64,000 nucleotides of DNA from Pegea sp. RAD2-039 (GCA_034620365.1 JAQGEQ010000314.1:453605-517604), one strand, 5' to 3'. Counted from the first letter of the stretch, positions 1-14,600 are shown. Numbers and translations: made by a program. Notes: a model not told the origin generated them from the letters alone.

Positions 1-4
1 AACG

Positions 5-3000
5 ATGTCTTTGGAACGGATCTTTTCTGGAAAGTTTCAAAAGAGACCTATGCCCAGTGACGTCATGACTTCGAGAGAGGATTTGTTCAAAGAAAAGAGT
101 TTGGAAGATTTGATATTTTTTGATCATCATCAACTGTTGTCTGGCTTCTCGCGGCGGAGATCAGCGAGAAACGCTTCAAATCGATTTGGAAGAAAAAAGA
201 GTCAGAACTCGACGAGGAAGAGAGCAGATTCAAGTAAGCTCTTTGAAACCGGAAGATGTGGTGATGAGGAAGATACACCGGAAGTTATGACGCCTCCCTC
301 TTCTCGATTAACTCCCAATCGAGAACTCTTGACCAGTTTAGCGGTGAGATCTACATCTGTAATCTTCAGACATAAAAAGATTTGTTTTTAGGAAGATCGA
401 ATTGAAGATGAATTTGAAGATAATCTTCTTGAAAACAAATCGAACGTAAAAAAATAATCAAATTTTAATTCCGTTAAATAAAACGAAATTTGAAACTTCC
501 AGAAACCGATCATGAGTGTCTTAGGAGCTGCAAAGATCTTGTTCCGTCGTCTGCATTCTAATGAGCCCTGTACAGTTCCTAGAAATGAATCTAGAACATG
601 CGTTTGTAAAAAGTCAGGTTAGTATTTCATAATTTCATCTTAAACGGAATAAAACTTTGTTACTTTTGTCTCCAAGACCACAAGATACATCTGCAGAGGT
701 TTGAATATCTTAAAAAGGTTTCTGATAGTTGCTGAAGTCAGTCTTTTGCCAACCAACAAATGCTGTTTATAAAGAAAGAGAAATTAGGGAAACCATTACC
801 AATAACTGTCCTTTCCTTGGGTACCAGGGCAAAAACTAACAAAAAATCAACATCTAGAGATATGTAGAAAAAGGGGTCCATATTTAATGACAGATTATGG
901 GGCTAGGGTTCCTTTTCAGATATTTTCAGACCTCTAGCTACATTAAATTCCTGAAAAATAAAAGATTTGTGACAATAATGAAATATTGCCGATTATTTTA
1001 TTAAAAAAGTTGATAAAATTATCAACAATTTAAATTTCTAATTTTCGATACTTTATATCGATTTATAACTTTTATCGTTTTTTTTAAGTTGAGGGAAGAA
1101 AACTGGTTGATTGGTTGTTGCAATGCGTAAAATCTGTTTATGAAAACGGAACAAATGGTTACGATACGAACAGATTAACAGTTATCGGTATGTGGCAGGT
1201 CTTACTTGAAAAATCACTTCTGATTACTGGTAAGTGAAGAATTTGACTTTTTTAATTAAAATTTGGTAACTAGTAGCAACTACAAAACATCCTATAAGTA
1301 TATTCGATTAAATCGATGCTGTGACGCGATCGCGTTTACGCCATAATTGCAACAATCAAAGTAAGAACCGCTCGACGCAGCTAATGACGTCAATTTGAAT
1401 GTCATCACACACATTTCAACTAGAAAAATATTTTGACAAATGGACTGACTACAAAATTGCTTGCTGTTGTCATAGAGACGGAAAACGCGCGTTTCTTCGA
1501 TGAAAAATTGAATTTCTCATTCGCGCACGATGTCTCAGGAGACTATACATCGGCGTGCAAAGAAGCGCGGGTGAGTGAAGCGCGATGTTGCCGGTTGTCA
1601 TAGTGATGATTACGCAGATGATCTTCATAAGTTCGGGCGTCATCACATCGAAAAGTTTAGAAGAAATTGAAGCGTTCGATCTACTCCAATCAGAAGCTTT
1701 TGACGCGCTTTTTCGCGCTGCTCTTCGTAAAGCGTAAGTCGTCAATTACGCTTCTACCAGTTGCCATGACAACCAAGTCGATATCATCACACAGACCACG
1801 TGAACGTTCTCTTGACGACCTACAACGGATCTACAACGAAATCGTCGAAATTAAATCGCTCTCAGTGCTTCAGGACTCGGTTAGTGACGTCACAAGCGCG
1901 ATCACGTGATACTGAGTGTCGTTTATAGGTGAAGCGCGAATTGGCGCGAGTCGCCCAAATTCTAGTCTTTCAACAAGCTAACAGCATTGGTGAGTCGATG
2001 ACGTCACTAAGTCGCGACGGATCACCTTTTAGTGAACGAATAAGCAAAAAATGTGCTGTAACAAAATGGTTGTTGGTGGTTGCTATGCCAACAGCGACAG
2101 TTAATTAGACTTATCGATTTCACTATAAAATAATTTTTCTTTTAAATACTTAAGTTTTTTGGCAGCTGATTTTTTGGGTTTTGGACCAATTAGTAGTTTA
2201 TGGTTTAAAAGTTTGAAAATATGTTTTTGAAATCTTAGTAGAAAATTAAAAAAGTTAATTTGTAAAACAGTTTTCAGGCAAGGAGATGATGGTGATTGTT
2301 GGTATGTGGTTCTTAAAGGAAGTTTTGATGTAATAGTCGATAACAAGGTAAATAACTTACTTATTTTACAATGTTTACATTAGTCTTGTTGATGTAAGCA
2401 TATTTTTATGCTAGATGACATCACTATAAGCTGACTTAATACTTAATAAAGTTCATTAAATCATTAAACTAAAAACTATTTGATTTTGTAATCAGAAGTT
2501 TTCCTTTAATTATAATTTAACCAATTAAAGGTATAGATGAACGTTATTGAATTAGTAACTAATATTTTAGTTAAATTAGGTAAATTTCATGAGTAAATTT
2601 ACAACCATTATTTTTATAGATGAAATATACCCTCAAAATACTGTTTTCTTAAATGCTAGAAAATTAATAAAAAAAATTTAAACATTTTGGAGTAACTAAC
2701 CATAAAGAAATAAAAAAGATTTTTAAATTACAAAATGTCAATGTCGATTTGTATTCAGAGATACAGGCTTTAGTCAACTTGATCTTATAATAATACATAC
2801 ATAATTTATATTTTATTGTTTTACAGAGAGTGCATTGTATGTACCACGAAGGTGACGAATTTGGGAGGCTTGCATTGGTCAAGAAAAAGCCAAGGGCAGC
2901 TACTATTATTACCAACGAAAATGATAGTCAGCTTTTAAGTATTAGTAAACAAGATTATGAACGGATATTAAAGGTTTTTATCAAAAATTTAGCTTGAATA

Positions 3001-5810
3001 AATTCAATAAAGGCTGATGAATAAGTTATATTGATGATAACATATAGTGACGTAGTGTATACGTACATTGTAGATAACTGATAAGTGCTTCTTTGATAAA
3101 ATTATTTTTCAATTAAAACAGTTTATCAAAAATTAGTTACCTAATTTCAGTTCTTCAATATTTGATGATTTTGTGATAAATTTTGATTAACTTTCTATAA
3201 CTGTTAGATTAAAAACAATCAGTAATTGTTGTGATTTTATAAAAGCTTACATAAAATATTCTTCACATTCTTGTAATAAGTGACACAATGACCAACATCT
3301 TGGCAGTTTAATTTGTCACTAAATATTAATCTGAAAAAAGAAATCCATTTTTATAATTAGAATAATCATAATTATGTCTTTTCAGGATGCAGAAGCAAAT
3401 ACTATCTCATTGAAAGAAAACAATGAAACAGTTTTAATTTTTCAAAAAACAGAATTGACTGAAGAATTGACTGAAGAATTGACTGAAATCGATAAAGGGT
3501 ATACAATATCTTCAGGTATATACTTTGTTTATAATTTCAATAGAAATTTATTAAAAATACAATTGATACCATAATATGAAATTCTATTTTCGCCATTTGT
3601 TTGGTTAAATGAACTCATAAAAACAACTTTAAATTCTCCTAAAAAACATTTCAATTGAAAGTCAACTGACTTATTGGCATTCTGACTTAAAACTTCTCAA
3701 ATAAAAAACCAAAATCCAAGAAGACTTGATCTATAGACATGATCTTCTTCTGAATATTTCATTAAAAATCTTTTTTTTTCAGGAAAACCTGAAAAGATTT
3801 TGGAGTACATCATCAGAAACTCTGTAGTAGATAGATCAGCTGATTTTGATACAGAAACTTTTATCCTCACTTATTGCACATTTATGAGTTTTAAAGATCT
3901 CTGTAGGATCTTATTAAGTCTTTATCAATCCACTAAGGAAGGGGACCTGAAGTTGGCTCTGAGTATGAAGAGGAAAGTGATTTATTTCGTTGTCAGATGG
4001 AGCTACATCTACACGGATCACTTTCATCATCAAATGGCTCAAAGTAGTTTTCTCCAGGTGATCTTTATCATCAACATCATCAACATCTAAGACTTCTTAT
4101 TTAGGAGCTCGAAAGATTAATCTTAGAAGATACCAATAAAGATGAACAATTTTCACAACTAATATTAGATTTCAATAATATTCGAGAAGAGTAAGTTGTG
4201 AGTTTCATGATGTCATCAAAAGATGACGTCATTTTGTGCTACAGAAGAGTTGTAGAGAGTTTTTCTGATCTGAGTGAGAAAAGACGAAAGAATAAATTTG
4301 ATGAAATGCAATTAGAGATTTATATGAGCGATTTTGCTTCGATTGTAATAAAAACGTCTCTTCAGATGACGGTAACGACTTCATCTTCATCATTTAATCT
4401 TCTAAAATGATCTTATAGGTCACAGAAGTAATTCAGGTTGCTTCCAAGAAGCTAAGGATTCTAGAATCTCAAACTTTGAAGTTATATGAATGGAAAGAAG
4501 ACGGAGGTAACGAACCATTTTAGCTAAAGTCCATTTTTGGCACAACACTAATTTTTCTCTAGAACTAGTTTGTCTTCCCGCCAAAATGTCTTCAGTGGCA
4601 ACTTTAATTTCAGTTAACAGTCGACTTTATCTACCGAATGCTGAAGTCGATGTGACCATGGTAACTTGTTGTCATGACATCACAATTGTTTAATTAATCA
4701 TTGATGTGATTTCAGTTGAAGTTCCCTTTTGAAAATAATGTCAAATTAAATGAAGAAAATTTCCTGGAGTTCCTCGAGACCAGCTCAAACGAACTGGCTT
4801 TTGCTATTACTGAATATGATGTCAATCTTCTAAATAACATCCATCCAGTAATTGATCTTTTTAATCTTTGATAAACGCAAGATACCTTCCAAAAAATCTT
4901 TCTACAACAGAGTTTATTTTGTTTTCCAGCTGGAATATATTTTCAGTATTTTTGGACCATATAATTTTAACGAAGTTATTTCAAATCTAAACTTGTTTAG
5001 TCGCCGTTTCAATGAACTTGCTTATTGGGTTCCTACTGTGATCTGTACTTGTCAATCAATAACTTTACGGGCCTCTTTGATTAGAAAATTTATCAAAATT
5101 GCCATAGGGTTAGCTTAAAATATATAAAGTTAGGTTGTTCGAAAGCTAACAATACATTTACAGCTTGAAAAAGATCCACAACCTAAACGCCTTTCTGGCA
5201 ATAACTATTGGAATTGGAAATCAAAGTGTTATTAGGTTACGAAATACTTGGAGTAAAGTTCCTGTAAAATACAGAAATCTATTTTTTGATGCTGAAAAAC
5301 TACTTGTAAAGATTCGATTCGTTATTTAACTACTTCACTAAATTATTTGTTCATCAGGACCCTTCTAGAAATCATAGAGCGTATCGCAAGTATGAAGCAG
5401 TTGTTGACGGCGCTCGTATTCCTTACTTTCCTCTTATACTCAAGGATTTAACTTTTAAACACGAAGGCAATTTATCATGGAAAGACAAAATGTTGGATTT
5501 TGATAAAATGGTCAGAAACTTTTCTGAATTTATTAATTAGTGAATAATTCCAACTAAAGTTTTGTTTTATTACAGAGTTGGCTTTCTAATTTGATTATAA
5601 AAGTTTGTCAGACACAATTTAGCGAATTAGGTAAGTGGTTTACATATGATTACGTCATTACGATTAACTTTTTCAAATATCTAAACAGTTTCTGATGAAT
5701 CTATAGAAGAAAAAGAACTGGAGAAAGCAAGGAAGCATGTACAAAATCTTGTTGTGATCATGGACCAAAAGAACTTGAACACAAGATCAAATTTATTGGA
5801 ACCCAGATGA
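5..5810 (+). CDS. EPAC-like cAMP-regulated Rap guanine nucleotide exchange factor (RAPGEF3/4 type), possibly 5'-partial
   Basis: EPAC proteins bind cAMP and then catalyse GDP/GTP exchange on Rap GTPases. Exons read: <5-343, 392-445, 503-617, 1089-1229, 1476-1570, 1618-1733, 1795-1879, 1929-1989, 2271-2347, 2827-2973, 3386-3515, 3783-4057, 4105-4190, 4245-4371, 4419-4506, 4563-4660, 4716-4847, 4930-5108, 5164-5305, 5358-5510, 5576-5630, 5689-5810. All phases agree, giving about 938 codons, close to EPAC1 length. Domain order is a basic disordered N-terminus, DEP (GRKLVDWLLQ, GMWQVLLEKSL), linker (RSLDDLQRIYNEI), one cyclic-nucleotide domain with phosphate-binding cassette FGRLALVKKKPRAATI, REM (GKPEKILEYIIRN), RA-like segment and CDC25-homology domain (LFSRRFNELAYWV, DPSRNHRAYR, LKDLTFKHEGN). 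No EPAC2-type N-terminal cAMP domain is visible. The ATG at 5-7 may be the start, but the exon is open to the window edge. Family assignment is firm; individual exon borders are by eye. Confidence 0.9.
3452..3487 (+). repeat. 12-bp coding repeat, three units
   Basis: GAATTGACTGAA occurs three times in a row inside the EPAC-like exon 3386-3515 and encodes three ELTE units. It lies in the linker after the cyclic-nucleotide domain, where family members vary in length, so it is probably a small in-frame expansion. Confidence 0.85.
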
Positions 5811-6441
5811 TAGAACATTTCATCTTTTCTGCCTTATGTCTTAAATATTTAAACTTTTTGTTTTAACCAAGCTTTGTATGTCAAAGAGTTTTTTCTCTGG
5901 TGTTTGATAAATTCATTTATAAAGAATTTTATCAAGTTTATTTTTATGAGCTTAGAGTTGAAGTAAGTTAGATGGAAGTGAACATAAAATGCAATATTTT
6001 TTATCAACGATTTTTCTGTTAATATCACTCCTAAACGTCAAGCCAAAACCTTTCTAAATGACAAGAGCATATTGTTTTTGTTATTTACATATCTTGTTTT
6101 TGTATCTTTTCTTGTTTCAAGCGTTCATTGATGATAAATGATACAAGAGATAAGAAGTTTACTGATAATAAAAGCACATCACAGAAACACTTTGAGTTAT
6201 ATTTATTTTTTAATCTTGATATTATCAAATTTTTGGACTTTGAGCTGTGACTCGCTGAAGGGTAATGGAGTCCTTCAAAAAACTTTCAAAGTGAAACATA
6301 AAATCACTAAACTGATAATCTGATTCGAAAAACCAGAACACAAAGAAACATAAAACTATGAATATTAGATGTAAGATGTAACAGAGAAAGATGTGATATA
6401 TTAAACTCGTGTTGTTGATATCCTTTGAGAGAATCGTCAAG
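5811..6441. other. Convergent intergenic spacer
   Basis: AT-rich DNA between the stop codon of the EPAC-like gene and the end of the reverse-strand gene, which converge here. I see no further coding segment that can be supported. Short open frames on both strands lack splice context or family similarity. Confidence 0.5.
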
Positions 6442-8008
6442 TCATGAGGAGCTTTTAGAAAAGTGAAAAAATGTTTTGATATTTGCTTTAAGCTTGTTTG
6501 AGCTCTGAAAATAAATGATTTTAATAAATTCCTAAAAGCTAAACAATCAAACTAACTTTGAAAAGATGTCTTTCATTGATAAACTTGAATTTTTTGACAG
6601 AATTGAAGAGAAAAGCTAAAAAATATTTAAATTATTTGTGAGATTGATAAAAACTTTCTTAATATGATGAAGTATTTAGTTAAAAAGTTAACTAACCCGA
6701 TTTAATTTGTAGTTTCTGAACGAACAAGTTGAAGATGAAGAGCATTTTGCAAATTGATTATTTGTTGACTCGTCAAGTACAACAGAATTCACAAAGAAAT
6801 GTTTTTTCCATTTTCTACCTGAAAATTTAATACTTTCCAACAAGCTTAAACTATATCTGCTTTTCATTGGAGACATCTCAACAAATGTCTTCAGATTACT
6901 CTGAAAAAGAGGCTTTGGAGTGCTTGTGAGCTGACTTCTACAACCAGCTTTTTGAATTAGAGACAAAATGCGTTTTTTCGGTTTTGGCTTCAACTTTAGA
7001 GTTTTCATAGTCGAGTCACCACTCGCGTTTTCATTTATCAAATTAACATCCTGACGTCCATCACTAAAGTTGTCGATTCTTCTGTTTCTATGACAACCGG
7101 TCACTTGAAGTCCTTTTGTTGCTATGGGCGAAATCTCCTCAGCAACCACTTTTTTAGGGGAACAGCTTTTCTGCAGCAATTTAGTCGCGTGTTCGAGAGC
7201 TTTCTTATACTTGCCATCAAGTGGTTGGGTGTTGTTGCCATGAGCAACCATCAGTCGTTGTAGTCGCTGTAACTTCTTCTTTTTCTCAGTAACCTCATCA
7301 ACATTTTGATGGGCTTCAAACGAGCTCACATCTGCTGTGATGTCACTTTCAGATTTATTTTCAATCGAAGGCACGCTTCGCGCTTCAAAGCTCGCGTTTT
7401 TTTGACTCTCTACCGACTTGCTTCGAAAACAACTTTTAAAATCCTTTGATGACGTCATACAGTGTGTTTCGTCAGACAGACTTTCGTTAAATCGCTTTTG
7501 CATTCGATGAAGTCGGCTGGACGGCTTGTGGTAGGGCAAATTCTGGTGTCGAAGGCACTGTCGCTTCGCTGACGTCATTACGCGATAGTAGGAAGACGGT
7601 CTGACCACTGGTTGGCAATCGCTTCTGCTACGATGTAAGTTACAAGAGCGGCGAGTATTTTGGTTACTATAGATCGCTCCTGAGTCTGACGTCATAGCAA
7701 CCAGAAGCTGTGGATTGGTTGATGGTTGTGTGACGTCATAGAGATCCTTGTTGAGAAAGCGATCTTTTCTAGAATCTGTTGTTAGATCATCTAGACTGTA
7801 ACTCTTTGTTAATCTTTGATGCACGCTTTCAGAATCGACTCCTGAAACGCGATTCTTCGATTTAAAGAAGATTCATGAATTTTGTAACTCACCAGTATAT
7901 GACGTCATACTTTCAGTATCAGCCAAATATGGTGATGTGTCATCATGGTGTGACGTCATTGGTAGTGACGAATCGTCGCCACTTCTCGATGTCAAGTCAT
8001 CTAGATCT
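6442..8008 (-). CDS. Unrecognised Ser/Lys/Arg-rich, probably disordered protein (5' end not found)
   Basis: Reverse-strand exons: 8008-7893, 7841-6697 and a likely terminal exon 6504-6442. Phases agree at both junctions. If the last donor is not used, the frame ends at 6688 instead. The product is at least 440 residues and I recognise no domain. It is rich in Ser, Lys and Arg, carries two S-L-D-D-L motifs (RDLDDLTSRSG and KSYSLDDLTT), basic stretches (KLKPKPKKR) and a short Lys/Leu/Gln-rich possible helix (EKKKKLQRLQRLM). The tripeptide Met-Thr-Ser recurs because the palindrome ATGACGTCA falls in frame. The first exon starts after a good acceptor (CAACAG), so more exons must lie above 8,010, but I could not place them. 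A phosphorylated scaffold or regulatory protein is possible; no function is claimed. Confidence 0.6.
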
Positions 8009-8665
8009 CTGTTGCAAGAAGCAATTAAAAGTTTGAAGATTGAATTTATGAAATTACTTTTCTTCAAAACCAACTAAAGTTTTTAGAGAGCTTATGTCTT
8101 TGTTTACATCTTTTAGAAGTAGGCCGACTTTCTGAAGTAAAAAGTTTGATTTTAATAAACTGATTTGTAGAAAAAAAATCATTTTTCTTTTAATAATGAT
8201 CCAAATTTTTTAAAGTTGGAAATAAGGTCTTGTAAGTTCAGATTTGATGACTAATAATCAATTTTTCAGAACATTTTAATACAATTAACTATCTGAGTGT
8301 TTAAATTAATCAAACATTTTCTTGAACCAAACTAGAAATCATCTTATAGAACTTTATAATAATTTTGATAATCTAATTTAAACTAATATTTCATAGAATA
8401 ATGCCAATAAAAATTACTTTAAATTGCTTGTAGATATCTTGAAGACCTGTTTTATCTTCCATTATAAACTTTAGAACATCTTAATAATTCCAAATAAGTA
8501 ATAAGCGTCTGTCATAGAAATAAGAAAAATTTGATAAAATGTAAAATGATTAGTTAAAAAATAAGCAACCTCAAATTTATTAAAATTGTTTTTCAGTTAT
8601 TATGATGTCATAATAGGCTTTCTTAATGTTATTCTAAACTTCTGCTTAAACTGAATTATTTGCAG
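8009..8665. other. Spacer between divergent genes; undetected 5' exons probable
   Basis: This stretch lies between the first recognised exon of the reverse-strand gene and the first recognised exon of the first sNHE. Both genes need 5' exons here, since both begin at splice acceptors. The sequence is AT-rich and no short exon can be called with confidence, so it is a candidate shared (bidirectional) promoter region. Confidence 0.4.
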
Positions 8666-11600
8666 ACGAACAAAATTTTGAAAACTTTGTGAATAGTTAC
8701 TGTATTATGGCGATTGAAGTTTTCATTCCAGAAGAACCACAGTATGTAATTCTGTTTACTTCAGTTAGTCTAGCTATTGGAGGTAACTTTAAAAATTTTT
8801 GTTTGTGTTTTAAATTTTACAAACTTTTTAAAGTAATTCTTAGTGTTAGTTTAAATTTAATATCTTATTTCAAACACAAAACCTGGTAATATTTTTCAGT
8901 TTTTGTAATAAGTTTATAGAAAATAGAAAATATTTATCATGAGTTATTTATTATAAAAGAAACATGTAATTTGGAAATAACCTTATAAAATATAAAGTAA
9001 TTTATACAATATTTATTAACGTAATATAATATTTAAAAAGTAAAATACAATAACATGGAAAAAAACCTTTAATATAAGAAATATACTTTTAGAGAATATT
9101 TATTTGTATTTTATTGAAATTATTTACTTACTTAGATTAATGATTAAATATAACTTTATCAAAACTATAAATTTATAAAAAGGGAAATATTTACTAAACA
9201 AACTGTCACTTTTTTATAATTTTATTTTATAAAACTATGAAAGATATATTTAAAATTAAACAATTTAGAAAACTAAAAACAAATAATCTTATCAAATAAT
9301 TATTAACTTATAAATCATTTGATATCTTCTAATTTTAAATTATTTTCAGCTTTCTGTAGAGTCTTACAGCCAATTTGGGCAGATTATGTGAAAGAATGTA
9401 ACCTACCTTCAATATTAAATGTTCATTACTCAGCAATACTTCAGATTATTTCTGTAATTTTGGGCACAATTTGTTATCAAGTGAAAGTAAATTAAAGTTT
9501 TAAACATTTTTAAATCGCGTCAATCGCGTCAATCGCGGAAGTAAAAGCTTTTTACAAGTGTTTGTTGGCTGATAAACTTTTTTGCTTATAAGCAGGAACT
9601 AATCAATCTTTTATATTTTTAATGATACTTAAACAATTACTAATTAATTTTTCGGTGATTATTTTCTACAGGCTTTACAGAGGTTCCTTGTATATTCTAT
9701 CCAAACATCAATACTTCATTATATTTTCTTTCCAATTATTGTCTTTCAATCAGCTTTCTGTATCAACAAAACCGCTTACACCAGGTAACAAAACCAATCT
9801 ATAAAATCACGTGACTTTTCAATCTGTTTTTCAGAGCCATGTCAGAAGTCATATTTCTCGTGCTTCCAGCGTTCTTTGTGACGTTGACTCTTTCCGCTTT
9901 TGTATCTAGTCTCATTCCTGAAGTCAAAGAAGTTACTAATTGGGCAGAATTCGTTCTAATATGCGTCATATACGCGACTATTATGACGCCAACATCGCCT
10001 AGCGCTACTATAAATGTTCTTAGAGAAATCGGTTGGTAGTCACGTGATTTAAACTGTGATTTTGATGAATTATATTTTATAGGAGATATAAAAAATATAG
10101 GATCAGTTTTAGAAGCAGAATGTGTAGTTTGTAATTCACTTTCAATAGTTTTGTTTGATCTGTTGGTTGTTACACTCAGTACTACACTTGATGCTTCTAC
10201 TTCAAACACTCGTAAGTTATTGACATTAATTTCAAGGTTCTTAAAATTCACTGAAGTACTTTACAACATTGTTGATGCTTTTAAAAGCCTTAGATGCTTG
10301 TTTTCAATTGAAGAATAATATTTTGTTTGTTCTTACATAACCAAGCTTTATTTATTCATCTATTTATTACAATAAATGTGAAGCAGGGTACCTGAAAAGA
10401 GCACCTCTCGCTAACACATATTCTCACAAATGTAATCTATAATAATACCTATAAAAAGAATTTTATGATTTCAACTTTAAAAATTAAATCAATAAAAACT
10501 TCAGTTTTAAGTCAGAATTATATTTTATTGACGCGGTTACAGAATCACAAGAAAAGTGTTTGCACAAAAAACTCATAAAATACAATTATTCGACAAAAAA
10601 CGTCGTGACAACATAAAAAAAGCGATTTATAAATCAGTAACCTCATATAAACATCAACAACCTATATCTTGTCACAAAGATAAACTAAAGACCTAAAAAG
10701 TGCTAACAAAAACATATTCTCTTTCAGCCGCTGTTTTTATTCTACTGGTCGCTCGTTATCTGTTGTGTGGACCGCTTTTAGGATGGACATTTGCTGAGAT
10801 AATCAGTTATTTTTTACAAAAAGTCTACTACGACGCGATTTGTGAATCAACTATTGTTTTGAGCAGCGTTTTTCTTCTTTTTTACATCGCTGAGAGTGTA
10901 AGTATTTTAAACATTTAGTAAACTATTGATTTGTATACGAAGTTTTTAATAGCTTGATACAAGTGCGCTTGCAGCTGTCGGAGTTTTTGGAATTTGTCTT
11001 AAGCCGTCATCATTTACTCCAGAGGTTTTTACTGCCAACACAATGTATGGTTTAGTTTCTACCTTTATTTAAAAATTGTAAAATCGGTTTGAGATAAAAT
11101 GATCTTAATTATTAATTTATTTATTTACTTAACACGTGGCTGCGAGTGACAAATTCAACAGTTTTTATTGTGAACAAAAACCAAATATAATGAGCAAAAA
11201 GGTAATTGGAAGGTAACGCAATCTAAGATTTATATACAAAGAATACAAACACTAAAGAGCCCTAAATCATGCATCAAAAACTGTAAAATGACAAAAAAAA
11301 ATAGAAGAAAGTGAGGAAGTTAGCAGTGTTACACATCACTTGATAAGGAAACTACTTAAACCGTGATTTTTAACAAAAATTGAAAAGATACGATGGACTT
11401 TGATGTAGTGATGGAATCAGAAAAAGAATCCAAGCTTTGGTGACCTTATTAAACATATGTTACTCTACTGGGTCTTGTTGAAGTTGTTGGGCGGTTTAAT
11501 TTTAAATGAAGAGCCTCTGAGAACGAATGAAAGACTGAATTTAAATTTTAAATGTATTTAAAAAGCGATGAGGATACAAAAATCAGAGTTTATAAGAAAT

Positions 11601-14600
11601 AAAGTATTTGAACTAATTTCTTTTGTAGTATTTGGAATATGTTCAGTTATATTGTGACAACTTTTATCTACGTTGTGGCTGGGTTAACAGTTGCAGACTC
11701 TTATTACTGTCTTACAATGACTGATGTTTTGTTTGTGTTGTTAGTATACATCACTTTGCCTGTAATCAGGTAACTTTTTATCAATTAAATTATTGAAAAA
11801 AAAAACTCCAAATTAATTTCTTGAAATTTTATTTTTCAGATTCTTTTCCTTGAGTACAGTTCTTAGTTTTTTCAAAAATAATCAGATTATTGAAACGTCT
11901 GGAAGTATTTGGAAAAATATCTTTATTATGTCATGGGGCAGTTTGAAAGGAGCAGTGGGTCTCGGCCTAGCCCTGTACTTATCGCGAATGGGGAGGTATA
12001 TTTCTCAAAGTTCTATCTCTTAATCACATTTAGAAGATTTGTTTAAGTTGAGTTTCGGGGTTTCCCCTAAAGAGAATTAATAACATTTAAAAAATAGGGT
12101 ACCAAAAATGTTCCGAAAATTCAAATTGTTTTTAATGAAACTGATCCTAAAATTTCTTTTATTTCTTGTATTTAAAAGAGAAATATTTTATGTCTTTATG
12201 AATAGATTTTGAAATCAAGATAAATTTTTACTTAAAGGGCGAGGTTGAGTTACATTGACAATAAAAAGGAAATTTGAAGATTTAGTAGATATTAGAACGT
12301 TTAGTCATTTATCGCTCAAAACTTGATACTATTTTCATATTTTAAAAGTTAAATAGAAACTGAAACTAAAACACTTTAAAAGTTTCAGTTCATTTTGTAG
12401 TAGACAGAGAAATCTAATCACTTCATCTTCTGTGTTTCAGAGATATGACATCTGATAACTATAAATCAAGTCTTGGTGATCTTGTTCTTTCAAAAGAAGG
12501 TTCATTTGCGTTTAGGATTTTTTTGAAATTACTAAATTGTTGACATATTATTCGAAATCATTTATTTAAAATAATAAATTTTATAAATTAATTATATTTT
12601 ATTTTAGATTTGGAAATTAAGAAAGCGTTTCTTAAGGTAACTCCTAATCGATTTTTGTTGAACAATTTTATATACTTGTTGAATTTCATCGAAAATTAAT
12701 CTTTTAAAAACTACTTCTTCTTAAGGTGGTCATTTATATTGTTGGTCAACTGCTTCTAACTTTGATTATCAACACTAACACTGTAGAAGCTGTCACTCGA
12801 TTTGCAGGTAAACTTATTTACAAACTTGTTACAATTTTTAAAACACAAAATGTGGACAGATTTTTCTTATTTTAATTTATCTAAAAACTCTCTATATTTT
12901 CTAATTATGTTCCTATTGCATTTTCTTTTATTACATACTTTCTTATATTTTAACAAGGCTGATAAAGCGATAAAAACAAAGCTTGATACAATTGAAATCT
13001 ACAGATTTAACAGTAACTATCAACTAAGATAACAAACATATAACATCTGATTACACAATTTTAATAATTTCAGTTTTACTTATGCGGTGTAATACTCTTT
13101 TATCATATCTTTAAATACTTGGATATATAGCGATTATCACACCCGCTTAACACGTGAAAGGTCTCGGGTTCGAGCGCATATTTCAAACGATAGAAAGTTC
13201 ATAAAAATCTGGTAGAAGGGTCTTTTATGATAAGACGTTTAGGAGATAAATTATGGATTTACATAATTTCTGTCCTGACTTACAACATAAATCAACAATT
13301 AACGAAATAAATAAAGTCAAACTGAAATTTTAACATTTCTTAGGAATGCTGCGGATAACCGATACACAACACAACACAATGAGACAAGTTGTTGATACTC
13401 TGCGTCGTTGTAGAAGGATGTTTATCTGTATGCTCCAAAACGACTCCTTTCACTGTGGTGCTCATTGGAATATAGTCAGGAAGATGACAAAAGTATCTGA
13501 TCCATATGAGAAGTTTCTAGTTCAAGGTTGCCTCCTTTTTTCAAGATCTTTTTTCGGGAATAACTTTCAATTAAATGATCAGAAAAAGAAGATGATGATG
13601 TAAGTTCTGTTGAGAATTTATCAGAAGCTTCTGTTTCATCAGATGAAGAGTATGATGAAGTTGATGAGAACAAGTTGTGGTCGGTTGCTAAGGTAACTGA
13701 TGTAGTTTTGATGAGTGGTATAGAGTTTAATATTTTGAATAGATGAGTAAAGAATACGGAACAAAATATGAGTATGATTATGATATGATGAGATTACGAA
13801 TCATCAAGACTTTGAAGGTAGATTTCTGATTCTATCATTTATTTTATATTAAAGATGAATCTTGTAACAGCTTGCGTATGGAAAACAATGCGATCTTGGC
13901 TTTATATCTAACTATGAGGCTAGGATCCTTATTCAAGCTGCAGATACTGCAAAGGCGAAAAGAGGACTGTGAGTCATATGATTTTAAAAGAAGAGTTTTA
14001 ATAAGATAGCTACAATCAATACCCAATGCTCCAAGTCATCATCTTAGCCAAATCCTATAGCGATGGTGGCGGAAGATGACACCCGGAAACCGTAGACGCG
14101 ATTCTGCTTATTTGTTGCTGACGTAGACGACAGCAATAAAAACACTAAAATGACAATCGAAAGACAATCACAAAATAAAAATAAAAATATTTTTCAACAT
14201 TTTGTTGAGATTGAATTTTATTTTTTAATCTGAATATTTTGATTAACTTCTTGATCTACAGGTTTGTTGCTCCAAACCTACTACGAGAACGATGGTTAGT
14301 TTCACGAAGAACAAGTATGATGCAGATTAAACTGGATAAACTTTTAGAGAAGATATACAAACGTCGTCAATACAAGCACACGTTAGTCTTGTTGTGATAT
14401 TTTTCGATTATTCATTTTTACACAAATTCTTCTGATTATTAAAAAAATTTTTGCAGTTCAAAAAAGACAACAATTTTTTTCAAAATTGCTACAAATTTTA
14501 TGTTTCAAAACACCATGGATTTAATTGTCATGCTGAATACTGTGACATTATGGCTTTTTTACTCTAAAGGAAGTTTATACCGGGTAATTAAAAAACTTTG

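Noticed and set aside
392-482. Gene end with stop TAA at 455-457 and AATAAA at 477.
   Set aside because: A donor at 446 and acceptor at 501-502 make a normal 57-base intron in phase, joining this exon to the EPAC-like DEP region. A separate gene is less likely, though possible.
9510-9540. Short GC-rich repeat AATCGCGTC, two to three units, as a CRISPR-like or regulatory array.
   Set aside because: Too short and without spacers; a minor slippage repeat in an intron. No CRISPR array exists in this window.
13121-13178. Functional tRNA-Val gene.
   Set aside because: Acceptor and T stems do not pair and the anticodon stem has two mismatches.
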